Shown here one piece after another: positions 8,707 through 16,081 of a DNA stretch of 33,961 nucleotides. A program made the translations under genes and the position numbers. Position 1 is the first letter of the stretch, and every line of letters starts with the position of its first letter. Source of the DNA: Candidatus Gemmiger excrementigallinarum (GTDB taxonomy: Bacteria > Bacillota > Clostridia > Oscillospirales > Ruminococcaceae); the NCBI GenBank assembly GCA_019116445.1, contig DXBP01000015.1:1-33961 (forward strand). Direction: 5' to 3'. The notes below the pieces were generated by a model. It worked only from the letters and a program-made list of their open reading frames with translations. It did no database searches and was not told the origin of the DNA.

Positions 8707-8720
8707 AAAGAAGATATAAT
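8692..8720 (+). promoter_or_regulatory. marR promoter
   Basis: TTGCAA (8692-8697) and TATAAT (8715-8720) have a 17-bp spacer. The -35 lies inside the second operator. The leader to the ATG at 8744 is short and holds the AAAGGGGGAAG ribosome binding site. Confidence 0.8.
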
Positions 8721-8743
8721 GACAATCAAAAGGGGGAAGCACG

Positions 8744-9178
8744 ATGGCCTATACAACAGACAGCCCGTTCAAGTCCATCTCGATTTTATACAGAAAATCT
8801 CACATCTGGCTCAACAGCGGGTGCGCCCGGTATGACCTTACAGCGGCACAGGCGTTGGTGATTTTGATCGTGTGTGATTTTAAAATGCTTACTCAGGATG
8901 AAATCACCAAGCGTCTTTCTCTGGATAAAAGTGTCATCGCCAAAACGGTGAATAAACTTTTGGAAACGGGATTTTTGCTGCGTCAAACCAATGCCCGCGA
9001 TAAACGCACCTATGATATATGCGCCACAGAAAAAGCCTGGGAAGCATACCCGGTAGTAAAAGAGGAAGTGGAGCGGTGCTTTCAGCGCATGACGCAGCGC
9101 ATGACCGACGAAGAGCGGGAAACTTTTCGCCGGCTGCTCCTTTTGGCGGAAGAAACGACTCTGGAACAGGAAGAATAA
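8744..9178 (+). CDS. MarR-family transcriptional regulator
   Basis: This 144-residue cytoplasmic DNA-binding protein has the MarR layout. The N-terminal helices (RKSHIWLNSGCARYDLTAAQALVI) form the dimer interface. A winged helix-turn-helix follows (about 45-95), with LTQDEITKRLSLDKSVIAKTV as the recognition region, and the wing carries the typical R-D-K-R motif (NARDKRTYDI). C-terminal helices close the dimer. It is divergent from an MFS exporter across a 150-bp region with two matching palindromes, so it very probably represses both the exporter and itself and is released by a small ligand. The inducer cannot be told from sequence. Confidence 0.93.
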   Translation: MAYTTDSPFKSISILYRKSHIWLNSGCARYDLTAAQALVILIVCDFKMLTQDEITKRLSLDKSVIAKTVNKLLETGFLLRQTNARDKRTYDICATEKAWEAYPVVKEEVERCFQRMTQRMTDEERETFRRLLLLAEETTLEQEE

Positions 9179-9244
9179 AGTGTATCTGTTCGCACCCCGT
9201 ACCTGCAAACCGGAGCCGATCCAGTGGAATTTTGCGGCAGAATC

Positions 9245-9253
9245 TGCTACAAT
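9245..9253 (+). promoter_or_regulatory. Extended -10 element for ogt
   Basis: TGC followed by TACAAT (9248-9253) makes an extended -10, with only a poor -35 (TGGAAT at 9225-9230). The predicted leader is about 27 bases to the ATG at 9287. Confidence 0.5.
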
Positions 9254-9286
9254 GTAGCCATACAAAGGGACAGGGGGACTACCGGT

Positions 9287-9802
9287 ATGCTGTATTATAC
9301 AAACTATCCATCCCCTCTGGGTGAAATTTTGCTTCTGGCTACAGAGGAGGCACTTGCCGGGGTCTGGCTTCCCGGGCAAGCAGTGGATCAAAAACTTCTG
9401 GCGCAGGCGCAGCGGTGGGACCAGGCTCCGCTTTTGGTTGCTGGCTGTGCGTGGCTGGAACGTTACTTTCACGGGGCGTGCCCGGTGCCGCAAGAACTCC
9501 CTTTGGCACCCCAAGGCACGCCGTTCCGCCAGAGGGTTTGGAAACGACTTTGCGAAATCCCCTATGGGCAGCTGGTTACTTACGGCCAACTTGCCGGTGA
9601 AATAGCCGAAGCGGATGGGCATAAAATGTCAGCCCAGGCGGTGGGCGGTGCCGTGGGACATAATCCCATCAGCATCATAATTCCTTGCCACCGGGTAATC
9701 GGTGCAAATGGCAACCTGGTGGGATACGGCGGTGGTCTGGCGTTGAAAAAACGTCTTTTGGAATACGAGGGCATTGATATCCGGACCCTGTATAACCCCT
9801 AA
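9287..9802 (+). CDS. ogt: Methylated-DNA-[protein]-cysteine S-methyltransferase
   Basis: This suicide repair enzyme removes alkyl groups from O6-alkylguanine and O4-alkylthymine in DNA by transferring them to its own cysteine. It is 171 residues, the same size as E. coli Ogt. The active-site PCHR (Cys134) lies in IIIPCHRVIG. The DNA-binding segment RQRVWKRLCEIPYG and the asparagine hinge region AVGHNP precede it. The start is the ATG at 9287, which follows a CAGGGGGA ribosome binding site. An upstream TTG at 9224 would lie before the predicted promoter. It is transcribed in the same direction as marR and the following peptidase gene but appears to have its own promoter. Confidence 0.95.
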   Translation: MLYYTNYPSPLGEILLLATEEALAGVWLPGQAVDQKLLAQAQRWDQAPLLVAGCAWLERYFHGACPVPQELPLAPQGTPFRQRVWKRLCEIPYGQLVTYGQLAGEIAEADGHKMSAQAVGGAVGHNPISIIIPCHRVIGANGNLVGYGGGLALKKRLLEYEGIDIRTLYNP

Positions 9803-9851
9803 ATGAAAACGTGAAAAGCAAAAACACTTTACATTTTGCAGGAGAAGGACT

Positions 9852-10814
9852 ATGAAGGAAATTGCAATCACGGAATTTGAAAACCTGAAAATCGGTCAGG
9901 CAGAAAATGTTCAGGCAGGTACCGGATGTACGGTTTTGCTGCTTGGCAAGGAAGGCGCCCCGGCGGGGCTGGATGTGCAGGGCGGCGGCCCGGCTTCCCG
10001 AGAAAGCGAATTGCTGAAACCGACGGCCGCAGCGGGGGTCATCCATGCCATTCTGCTGTCCGGCGGCAGCGCTTTCGGCCTGGATGCTGCCGGGGGCGTG
10101 ATGCGCTATCTGGAAGAGCGGAATATCGGTTTTGATGTGGGGGTTACAAAGGTGCCGCTGGTCTGCCAGTCCTGCCTGTTTGATCTGACAGTGGCCGATG
10201 CCTCCACGCGCCCGGATGCGGCAATGGCCTATCGTGCCTGCCAGAATGCCGAACAAGGCAACTATCGGGACGGCAACTTTGGCGCCGGTACCGGTGCCAC
10301 GGTAGGCAAACTGCTGGGTATGGACTATTGCATGAAATCCGGCATTGGCAGTTACGCCATTCAGACCGGGGAGCTGAAAGTCGGTGCGATTGTGGCTGTC
10401 AATGCATTGGGGGATATCTATGACTGGCAAACCGGCCGTAAGGCGGCGGGCCTTCTTGCGGAAGATCACAAGACTTTTTTGGATGCCGAACAGGTAATGC
10501 TCCGGAAAACCGAGGTGGTGGAGAACAAATTCGTCGGTAATACGACGTTGGGCGTGATTCTCACCAATGCGGCCTTTGACAAGACACGTCTGTGCAAGAT
10601 CGCGGGCATGGCTCATGATGGCTATGCCCGGGCCATTCGTCCGGTGCACACTACCGCAGATGGGGACAGCATCTATGCGGTATCCCTTGGCACGGTGGCA
10701 GCCGACCAGGATGTTGTGGGAGCGTTGGGGGCACAGGTCATGGCAACAGCCATTGTTCGCGCCGTGCAGGCTGCAAAGTCTGTATACGGCTTTCCGGCAG
10801 CCTGTGATCTGTAA
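9852..10814 (+). CDS. P1-family (DmpA/NylC-like) peptidase or amidase
   Basis: This is a 320-residue enzyme of the N-terminal-nucleophile S58/P1 family, which includes DmpA, beta-aminopeptidases and the nylon hydrolase NylC. Members are made as one chain that cuts itself to expose a catalytic Thr or Ser. Family landmarks are the LLSGGSAFGLDAAGGV block (68-83), NFGAGTGATVGK (142-153) and KVGAIVAVNALGD (176-188). NTTLGVILTNA (230-240) predicts self-cleavage between Asn230 and Thr231. There is no signal peptide, so it acts in the cytosol. The ribosome binding site GGAGAAGG precedes ATG 9852. The substrate is unknown. A strong terminator follows. Confidence 0.9.
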   Translation: MKEIAITEFENLKIGQAENVQAGTGCTVLLLGKEGAPAGLDVQGGGPASRESELLKPTAAAGVIHAILLSGGSAFGLDAAGGVMRYLEERNIGFDVGVTKVPLVCQSCLFDLTVADASTRPDAAMAYRACQNAEQGNYRDGNFGAGTGATVGKLLGMDYCMKSGIGSYAIQTGELKVGAIVAVNALGDIYDWQTGRKAAGLLAEDHKTFLDAEQVMLRKTEVVENKFVGNTTLGVILTNAAFDKTRLCKIAGMAHDGYARAIRPVHTTADGDSIYAVSLGTVAADQDVVGALGAQVMATAIVRAVQAAKSVYGFPAACDL

Positions 10815-10828
10815 ATTTGTAAAAAATG

Positions 10829-10861
10829 AAAGTTCCCGCCGTAAAACGGCGGGAACTTTTT
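10829..10861 (+). terminator. Intrinsic terminator after the P1 peptidase
   Basis: A 13-bp perfect stem (AAAGTTCCCGCCG at 10829-10841, complement at 10847-10859) has a five-base loop and ends in Ts. It separates the peptidase from the ligase cluster. Confidence 0.92.
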
Positions 10862-10871
10862 GGTGGGGCCG

Positions 10872-10900
10872 TTGCCTTGCCGGAACTTTCGGGGTATAAT
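10872..10900 (+). promoter_or_regulatory. Promoter of the glutamate-cysteine ligase/ATP-grasp operon
   Basis: TTGCCT (10872-10877) and TATAAT (10895-10900) are 17 bp apart, immediately after the upstream terminator. The ligase ATG lies at 10950, preceded by GGGAG at 10936-10940. No riboswitch or operator palindrome is visible in the short leader. Confidence 0.78.
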
Positions 10901-10949
10901 AGGAAAACCGAAAACGGTGCGAATTTTCATCTGCCGGGAGTTCTGGAAT

Positions 10950-12182
10950 ATGGCAAAACTGGACGAACAAAAACGGGTCTTGATTGAATACTTTCAGCAA
11001 GGATGCAAGCCGGAAGGCAAGCTCACGCTGGGGCTGGAAGTGGAGCATTTTGTCACACATGCAGGCGGCGAGCCTGTTACTTTTGCAGAGATACAAAGTG
11101 TCATGCGGCAGATGCAGCAGCCTTACGATACCCCCATTATGATTGATGGGGAATACATGGGCTATATGACGGAATCCTACGGTATTTCGCTGGAGCCTGC
11201 CTGCCAGGTGGAAATCAGTATCATGCCGCAGAGCAGTGTGCCGCGGATCATGGATATCTATAACCAGTTTTACCTGCAGCTGAGCATGACGTTGGCGGCC
11301 CGGGGGCTCCGGGCCTGGACGGTAAGCTACCATCCCACCCGCCGCGCCGAGGAACTGCCCCTGATCCCGAAACAACGGTACGAAGCCATGGACCGCTACT
11401 TTAAAAATACCGGTTCCTGCGGTATCCAGATGATGCGTGCCACGACTTCCACGCAGCTGTCCATAGACTATTTCAACGAGCGGGATTTTGTCCAAAAGAT
11501 GCGGGCTGCGTGTTTGCTGACGCCTTTCTTTGCGCTGCTCAGTGACAATGCGGTGCGTTATCAGGCAAACCGCAACAATGCCTACAGTGTGCGTACCCGC
11601 ATCTGGCAGGATGTGGACTCCGAGCGGTGCGGCGTGCCGCCCCATCTGATGGACCCGGATTTCGGGTTTGAACGGTATGCCGAAACAATTCTGACGCGGC
11701 CGCTGATTGTGGCGCTGCGGGGGAACCGTACCAAAGCGGTAGGATGCAAAAGCGCCCAGGAAATTTACGGCAGCCATCTGCTGAAAAAAGAAGTGGAACA
11801 CGTTTTGTCCATGTTCTTCTTTGATGTGCGGCTGAAAACCTATCTGGAGATTCGTGGGGCAGACTGTATGCCGCCTAAGTTTATCGCCGCCTATGCGCAG
11901 CTGGTAAAGACGATTTTCGGCAGTCAGGCGGCGCTGCAGAATGTGCTGCGCCACTACGAGGGCGTTACCACCGGCGACATCGCCAATGCAAAAATGGCGG
12001 TTTGCAAGGATGGCTATAATGCCTGGGTTTATGGCCGTCCCATCGGCAAAGAACTGGCCTGGCTTTTGCTGCAGGCCCGCAGCCGCACCCCCTCGCAGGA
12101 GGAACGTGCACTGCTGGAACCGCTGGCCAAGCTGATTGTTACAAAGAAAACCATACGGGAAGAAGAATCCGAAAATGACTGA
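10950..12182 (+). CDS. Glutamate-cysteine ligase family (GCS2-type) carboxylate-amine ligase
   Basis: This 410-residue cytoplasmic enzyme belongs to the GCS2 fold used by plant-type gamma-glutamylcysteine synthetase, EgtA and related ligases, which join glutamate through its side-chain carboxylate to an amine using ATP. The ATP/metal-binding LGLEVEHF is at 27-34, and LEPACQVEIS (81-90) corresponds to the family's LEP-G-Q-E-S motif. An MMRATTSTQLSIDY stretch and a basic RTRIWQDVD segment follow. The ATG at 10950 has GGGAG ten bases upstream; a longer frame would begin inside the terminator. It overlaps the next ATP-grasp gene by eight bases, so the products are made together. The amine substrate (cysteine or another amino acid) is not provable here. 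Confidence 0.85.
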   Translation: MAKLDEQKRVLIEYFQQGCKPEGKLTLGLEVEHFVTHAGGEPVTFAEIQSVMRQMQQPYDTPIMIDGEYMGYMTESYGISLEPACQVEISIMPQSSVPRIMDIYNQFYLQLSMTLAARGLRAWTVSYHPTRRAEELPLIPKQRYEAMDRYFKNTGSCGIQMMRATTSTQLSIDYFNERDFVQKMRAACLLTPFFALLSDNAVRYQANRNNAYSVRTRIWQDVDSERCGVPPHLMDPDFGFERYAETILTRPLIVALRGNRTKAVGCKSAQEIYGSHLLKKEVEHVLSMFFFDVRLKTYLEIRGADCMPPKFIAAYAQLVKTIFGSQAALQNVLRHYEGVTTGDIANAKMAVCKDGYNAWVYGRPIGKELAWLLLQARSRTPSQEERALLEPLAKLIVTKKTIREEESEND

Positions 12183-13509
12183 ACTGCAAGCGATAAATGA
12201 GTCCTATCTGGCAGCAGCTGCTGCCGACCCGAACCGTTTGGCGGAAGAATTTGATGCCATTACGGAATACATGAAGGCATCCACGGCCATCCACCATGGG
12301 GAATATGTACGTACCTGCTATATGCCCAAACTGTTTACCGAAAAAATTTTTGCAGGCTTTTCAGCAGACATCCAAACGCTGTACGGAATCCTTGCCAAAG
12401 TGATGCGGGCCTATTACCGGGGCCCTGCTTACCGGAAACTGTTCGGCTTTGACCGTACGACGGAAGAACTGATACTCCGCGCTGATCCGTCTGTTTCGTT
12501 GCTGCCCATGGCGAGAATTGACTTCTTTTACAACGAACAGACCGGCGCTTATAAATATTGCGAATTCAATACAGACGGAACCAGTGCCATGAATGAGGAC
12601 CGGGAACTGAACAAGGCCCAGGAACTGTCCACGGTATATCGCGAATTCCGGGCGGCGCACAGCACACGGACCTGTGAACTGTTCAACAGTTGGGTCAAAA
12701 CACTGTGTGAAGTTTATCACCGGGCACGTCATACGCAACAAACGCCGTATGTGGCCATTGTGGATTTTATGGACTGCGGAACGGTCAATGAATTTGAAGT
12801 GTTCCAGGGATATTTTGTTCAGAACGGTGTTCCGGCGGAAGTTTGCGATTTGCGCAGTCTGCGGTATGATGAAGCCAAAAAGGTGCTGTATGGCCCCGGC
12901 GGGCATAAAATCGATGCCATTTACCGCCGTGCGGTCACCAGTGATATTCTGGAACGGTACGAGGAATGCGGTCCGTTGCTGGCTGCGGTACGGGACGATG
13001 CGGTGTTGCTGGTAGGGGATTTCCATACCCAGCTTGTGCACAACAAAACCATTTTCCGGATTTTGCATGAACCCCAGACGCAGAAGCTGCTGACGCCGGA
13101 GGAACAGGCTTTTGTGCTGGCTCATGTGCCGCTGACCAAAACGTTTGAAGCTGCGGATATTCCCCGCGCCCTGGCTGATAAAGATGCCTGGATTCTCAAA
13201 CCGCTGGATTCCTACGCGTCCCGCGGCGTGCATGCCGGCGTGGAATCTACCCCGGAGGAGTGGGAAAAAATCGTCCGCTCCACACCGCTGACAGGCTATT
13301 TGCTGCAGGAATTTTATCGTCCGTACGTGACGGAAAATTTCGGCATTGGTCCCGACGGAAAATTCGGCCGAAACCGCTATTACAACCTGACCGGTGTGTA
13401 TGTTTACGACGGCGTGGCACAGGGGATTTATTCCCGCGTTTCGCTGACTCCCATCATCTCCAGCCAGTACAGTGAAAAAACGCTGCCGACGCTGTTGGTG
13501 GCTGAATAA
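12175..13509 (+). CDS. ATP-grasp ligase, glutathionylspermidine-synthase-like
   Basis: This 444-residue cytoplasmic protein looks like a circularly permuted ATP-grasp ligase of the glutathionylspermidine synthase/YgiC group. CEFNTDGTSAMNEDREL (129-145) resembles the metal- and ATP-binding block of that group. DFMDCGTVNEFEVFQGYF and VEVCD-like segments follow. ILKPLDSYASRGVHAG (340-355) is the lysine/glycine-rich nucleotide loop, and LLQEFY (376-381) plus NLTGVYVYDGVAQGIYSR (404-421) complete the ATP site. ATP-grasp enzymes make amide bonds between a carboxylate and an amine. Because its start (ATG 12175) lies inside the glutamate-ligase gene, it probably extends or modifies the gamma-glutamyl product. 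Family placement is by motif reading only and no precise substrate is claimed. Confidence 0.72.
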   Translation: MTELQAINESYLAAAAADPNRLAEEFDAITEYMKASTAIHHGEYVRTCYMPKLFTEKIFAGFSADIQTLYGILAKVMRAYYRGPAYRKLFGFDRTTEELILRADPSVSLLPMARIDFFYNEQTGAYKYCEFNTDGTSAMNEDRELNKAQELSTVYREFRAAHSTRTCELFNSWVKTLCEVYHRARHTQQTPYVAIVDFMDCGTVNEFEVFQGYFVQNGVPAEVCDLRSLRYDEAKKVLYGPGGHKIDAIYRRAVTSDILERYEECGPLLAAVRDDAVLLVGDFHTQLVHNKTIFRILHEPQTQKLLTPEEQAFVLAHVPLTKTFEAADIPRALADKDAWILKPLDSYASRGVHAGVESTPEEWEKIVRSTPLTGYLLQEFYRPYVTENFGIGPDGKFGRNRYYNLTGVYVYDGVAQGIYSRVSLTPIISSQYSEKTLPTLLVAE

Positions 13510-13560
13510 ACGCGCAGCAGATCAGGCATACTAACCCCAAAAACAAAGGGGCGTGGCTGC

Positions 13561-14082
13561 GTGCGGGAAACATCTTATCATGCTGTGATTACCGAGATGA
13601 CGGTGCGCGCCCTGTGGGAAACACAGAACGTCATCGACTGCATCCCGGACGAAATGTGGGACAAACTCTATGGCGGTTCGCCCCTGTGGCAGCATCTGTA
13701 TCATATGCTGCACAGCCTGGATCAGTGGTTTATCAATCCCCGGGCCAATGACTTTGTGGAACCGCCGATCCATACCCCTGACCTGCAGGACCTCGACATC
13801 TACCCGGCTACCCACTTGGACCGCAGACAAATCGACGCATATTTTTATACGATCAAGGCAAAGCTGTCGTTGTATCTGACCTCTCTGCACGACGAGGATC
13901 TTCTGCAGCGGCCGGAAAACTGTGAATGGACACGGTTTACTTTGATATTGTCGCAGTACCGGCACCTGCATCTGCATCTGGGTATGCTGATGGGATTTGT
14001 GGTGTCGGAAATCGGACTGTGCCCGCGGACGCTGGAACCGGGCGATGAATTCCCGCGCCCGCCTTACGACCCCTATCGCTGA
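13561..14082 (+). CDS. DinB/YfiT-fold protein (possible thiol-dependent transferase)
   Basis: This 173-residue protein has the look of the DinB four-helix-bundle superfamily. An N-terminal helix ends in IPDEMWDKLYGG, followed by the metal-type histidine helix LWQHLYHMLHSLDQWF (His45, His48, His51). A C-terminal helix QYRHLHLHLGML carries further histidines (135, 137, 139). The fold includes bacillithiol and mycothiol S-transferases as well as proteins of unknown role. The GTG start at 13561 is backed by AAAGGGG about nine bases upstream. It follows the two ligase genes by 51 bases with no terminator between, so it is probably in the same operon. A role in using the ligases' product is attractive but inferred. 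Confidence 0.7.
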   Translation: MRETSYHAVITEMTVRALWETQNVIDCIPDEMWDKLYGGSPLWQHLYHMLHSLDQWFINPRANDFVEPPIHTPDLQDLDIYPATHLDRRQIDAYFYTIKAKLSLYLTSLHDEDLLQRPENCEWTRFTLILSQYRHLHLHLGMLMGFVVSEIGLCPRTLEPGDEFPRPPYDPYR

Positions 14083-14097
14083 GGAAAGGAACCATCT

Positions 14098-14586
14098 ATG
14101 AAGAAACCCTATTGTATTGTACCGCTGTGCCTGCTGGTGCTGGGCGGGTGTGCATCGGCACCGGTGGATACGACCCCGGTGTGGTCGGAGCAACTGCCGG
14201 AAACCGGTGTACAGATGGAACTGAGCAACTGCGAACTCTTGGGGGAGGAACCGGTATATTATACGCTGGACCGGGACAGCACCGAAAAGTGGAGGGAAAA
14301 ACCGGCACTGCAGACCAAGGGCGTGCCGGTCGTGACGCTTTGGGGCGTTACAGAGGATGAAGTGGAACTTCGCTATGTGGAAAATATCGACACGCTGTAT
14401 TTGTATTACGACAGGGTAATGCCCCAGCAGGATCTGGACTACATAAAAACAGAAACGGCAGACGGTGGTCTGCAGTATCGGCTGGATACGGTATACAACT
14501 TTGAGTTTGTGATCACAACGCCGGATGGTACCGATACAATGATCATTACCTGTGAGCGGGATGGCCTTACCGATACCGCAGAATAA
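14098..14586 (+). CDS. Small secreted lipoprotein of unknown function
   Basis: This 162-residue protein has a short lipoprotein signal: a KK start, a hydrophobic stretch and the lipobox LVLGGC, so Cys18 should be lipid-anchored at the outer face of the membrane. The mature part is acidic and probably beta-rich (YYTLDRD, VVTLWGVTEDEVELRYV, TLYLYYDRV, FEFVITTPDGTDTMIITCE). I do not recognise a family. It begins 15 bases after the DinB-like gene with an AGGAAAGGA ribosome binding site and is likely cotranscribed with the ligase cluster. A terminator follows. Confidence 0.75.
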   Translation: MKKPYCIVPLCLLVLGGCASAPVDTTPVWSEQLPETGVQMELSNCELLGEEPVYYTLDRDSTEKWREKPALQTKGVPVVTLWGVTEDEVELRYVENIDTLYLYYDRVMPQQDLDYIKTETADGGLQYRLDTVYNFEFVITTPDGTDTMIITCERDGLTDTAE

Positions 14587-14594
14587 TATAACAG

Positions 14595-14628
14595 AAAGCC
14601 CCCGGCGGAAAATCCCGTCGGGGGCTTT
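14595..14628. terminator. Bidirectional terminator between lipoprotein and mscS genes
   Basis: A 14-bp stem with one G-T pair (AAAGCCCCCGGCGG at 14595-14608 with 14615-14628) lies between two convergent genes. The flanking A/T bases serve either direction, though the T-run is short. Confidence 0.82.
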
Positions 14629-14640
14629 GGTGTGTGTAAA

Positions 14641-15699
14641 TCAGTTTTTGGCGGCAGGCATATCCAGTGTGGTGGTGGGGAAGGCGAAGCTGCAGCCGGC
14701 GTTGGCGACCAATTGCATGATTTCCAGGTTCAGACGGCTTTTTTCCTGCAGGAATTCGCCGTAAGGCAGGGTTGTTACGTACAGGCGCGCCAGAATGTCG
14801 ATGCTGTAATCGTTGAATTTGTCCACGGTGACTGTAACGGTGTCCGCCTGCACAGAAGGCTGTGCCTTGAGCATTTCGGACAGATCGTGGCAAACCTGGC
14901 TCAGTTGCTCACGGGTAGTATCATAGGTCAGCCCCAGGGTGAATTGCCACAGGCGGCTGCTGCGCTGGTTGCAGTTCTGGATATATTCCGAACAGACTTT
15001 GGAATTTTCGATCGTGACGGCAACGTTGTCCGTTGTGCGGATGCGGGTGGAACGGAAGGAAATATCCTCCACGGTACCTTCGGAAGAACCCAGGATCACA
15101 TAATCCCCGATGCCAAAGGGGTGTTCCAGCACCAGCGTGATGCCGGCAATCAGGTTGGACAGGGTGGACTGTGCGGCCAGAGAAATGGCAAGGCCGGCAA
15201 CACCGGCGCCGGTCAGCAACCCGGCTACAGGAACACCCAGGCGGTCCAGCATGGCGATGCCGGTAAAGACCGTGACCAGTGCCCGGAAGATGTTTTCAAA
15301 AAAGCACCCCATGGTGTTGTTGGTGGTAAGGTCCAACTTGTTCTGCGCGCTGCGCAGCAGCAGGCGGCACATCGGCGCGGAACGCCAGGCGCCCAGGCCA
15401 ATCAGGAAGGTGAGCGCCAGGTCAAACAGCAACCGCAGCACGGTAAGATAGGTGGCACTGTTGAAACTGAACGGCACGACTACCAGAGCCAGATACAGCA
15501 GTACCGAGCGCAGGATCAGGGCGGTAGGCTGTACATAGCTGTCAAACAGGATATACAGCCATTCGGACAGATGACCGTGCAAGCCGTCCAGAATGCGGCG
15601 GATGATGCGCGTGTACAAAATGGGAAGGACCAAAGAGCCCAGGGCCAGCAAAACGGTGGGTAGCAGGTCCAGCAACAGGGTTACAGTAAATACTTGCAT
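14641..15699 (-). CDS. Mechanosensitive ion channel, MscS family
   Basis: This 352-residue membrane protein opens under membrane tension to release solutes during osmotic downshock. Several N-terminal hydrophobic helices (about 5-30, 55-80, 85-108, 135-150) precede the glycine/alanine-rich pore helix TGAGVAGLAISLAAQSTLSNLIAG. The beta domain motif EHPFGIGDYVI and the GTVEDISFRSTRIRTTDN block follow, as usual for MscS. The C-terminal alpha/beta domain (about 260-345) is complete. The minus-strand ATG at 15699 follows a GGAG. It has its own promoter, which overlaps that of the divergent riboflavin transporter. The gene symbol is left blank because MscS paralogues are not separable by eye. Confidence 0.93.
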   Translation of the reverse strand: MQVFTVTLLLDLLPTVLLALGSLVLPILYTRIIRRILDGLHGHLSEWLYILFDSYVQPTALILRSVLLYLALVVVPFSFNSATYLTVLRLLFDLALTFLIGLGAWRSAPMCRLLLRSAQNKLDLTTNNTMGCFFENIFRALVTVFTGIAMLDRLGVPVAGLLTGAGVAGLAISLAAQSTLSNLIAGITLVLEHPFGIGDYVILGSSEGTVEDISFRSTRIRTTDNVAVTIENSKVCSEYIQNCNQRSSRLWQFTLGLTYDTTREQLSQVCHDLSEMLKAQPSVQADTVTVTVDKFNDYSIDILARLYVTTLPYGEFLQEKSRLNLEIMQLVANAGCSFAFPTTTLDMPAAKN

Positions 15700-15736
15700 A
15701 GGCGTACTCCATCAATCACAGGTATTCGGATAAAAC

Positions 15737-15765
15737 ATTATACCATAGCCTCTTGCATTTTGTAA
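15737..15765 (-). promoter_or_regulatory. mscS promoter (minus strand)
   Basis: On the minus strand, TTACAA (15765-15760) and TATAAT (15742-15737) have a 17-bp spacer, and TGG before the -10 makes it an extended -10. Its -35 region interlocks with that of the riboflavin transporter promoter on the other strand. Confidence 0.72.
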
Positions 15766-15780
15766 AACCTGTGGTATACT
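15753..15780 (+). promoter_or_regulatory. Promoter of the FMN-riboswitch/ribU transcript
   Basis: TTGCAT (15753-15758) and TATACT (15775-15780) have a 16-bp spacer and a TGG extended -10. The FMN riboswitch begins about 18 bases downstream. Confidence 0.75.
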
Positions 15781-15797
15781 AAGCAGGTAGAAAGTCT

Positions 15798-15929
15798 GTT
15801 TCAGGGCGGGGTGCAACTCCCCACCGGCGGTAATCGGCCATAAGGCCGTAAGCCCGCGACCGGCTGCCAAGGCAGCCGCTGATCCGGTGTGAATCCGGGG
15901 CCGACGGTATAGTCCGGATGAAAGAAACG
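15798..15929 (+). promoter_or_regulatory. FMN riboswitch (RFN element)
   Basis: The region carries the conserved RFN blocks: TTCAGGGCGGGGTG, AACTCCCCACCGGCGGTAAT, the GCCCGCGAC junction, the variable hairpin around CGGCTGCC/GGCAGCCG, GATCCGGTGTGAATCCGG, and the closing GGTATAGTCCGGATGAAAGA. It binds flavin mononucleotide. With the terminator at 15955-15992 it should switch off expression of the riboflavin transporter when FMN is plentiful. Confidence 0.96.
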
Positions 15930-15954
15930 GAAAGCTGTTTGCTATGCTTTTTTT

Positions 15955-15992
15955 CGCCCTGTTGCTGTCATCATGCGGCAACAGGGCGTTTT
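15955..15992 (+). terminator. Riboswitch-linked terminator before ribU
   Basis: An 11-bp perfect stem (CGCCCTGTTGC at 15955-15965, complement at 15978-15988) with a 12-base loop is followed by four Ts. It lies 25 bases after the FMN aptamer, so it is probably the expression platform acting at the transcription level. Confidence 0.85.
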
Positions 15993-16081
15993 GTTTGCCG
16001 GCAGCAAGCATAACCAGCCTCCCGCATTTTTATCACATACAAACCGGCTTTCGCAAATCATTTTACGGGAGGAATTTTCTC

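Noticed and set aside
9675-11954. 759-codon minus-strand frame
   Set aside because: It covers the 3' end of ogt, the whole P1 peptidase gene, a strong terminator, a promoter and the ligase gene, all on the plus strand. No family features are seen in its translation.
14632-15663. 343-codon plus-strand frame opposite mscS
   Set aside because: The MscS pore helix and beta-domain motifs are on the minus strand. This frame is Gln/Gly-rich antisense coding noise that begins in the terminator area.
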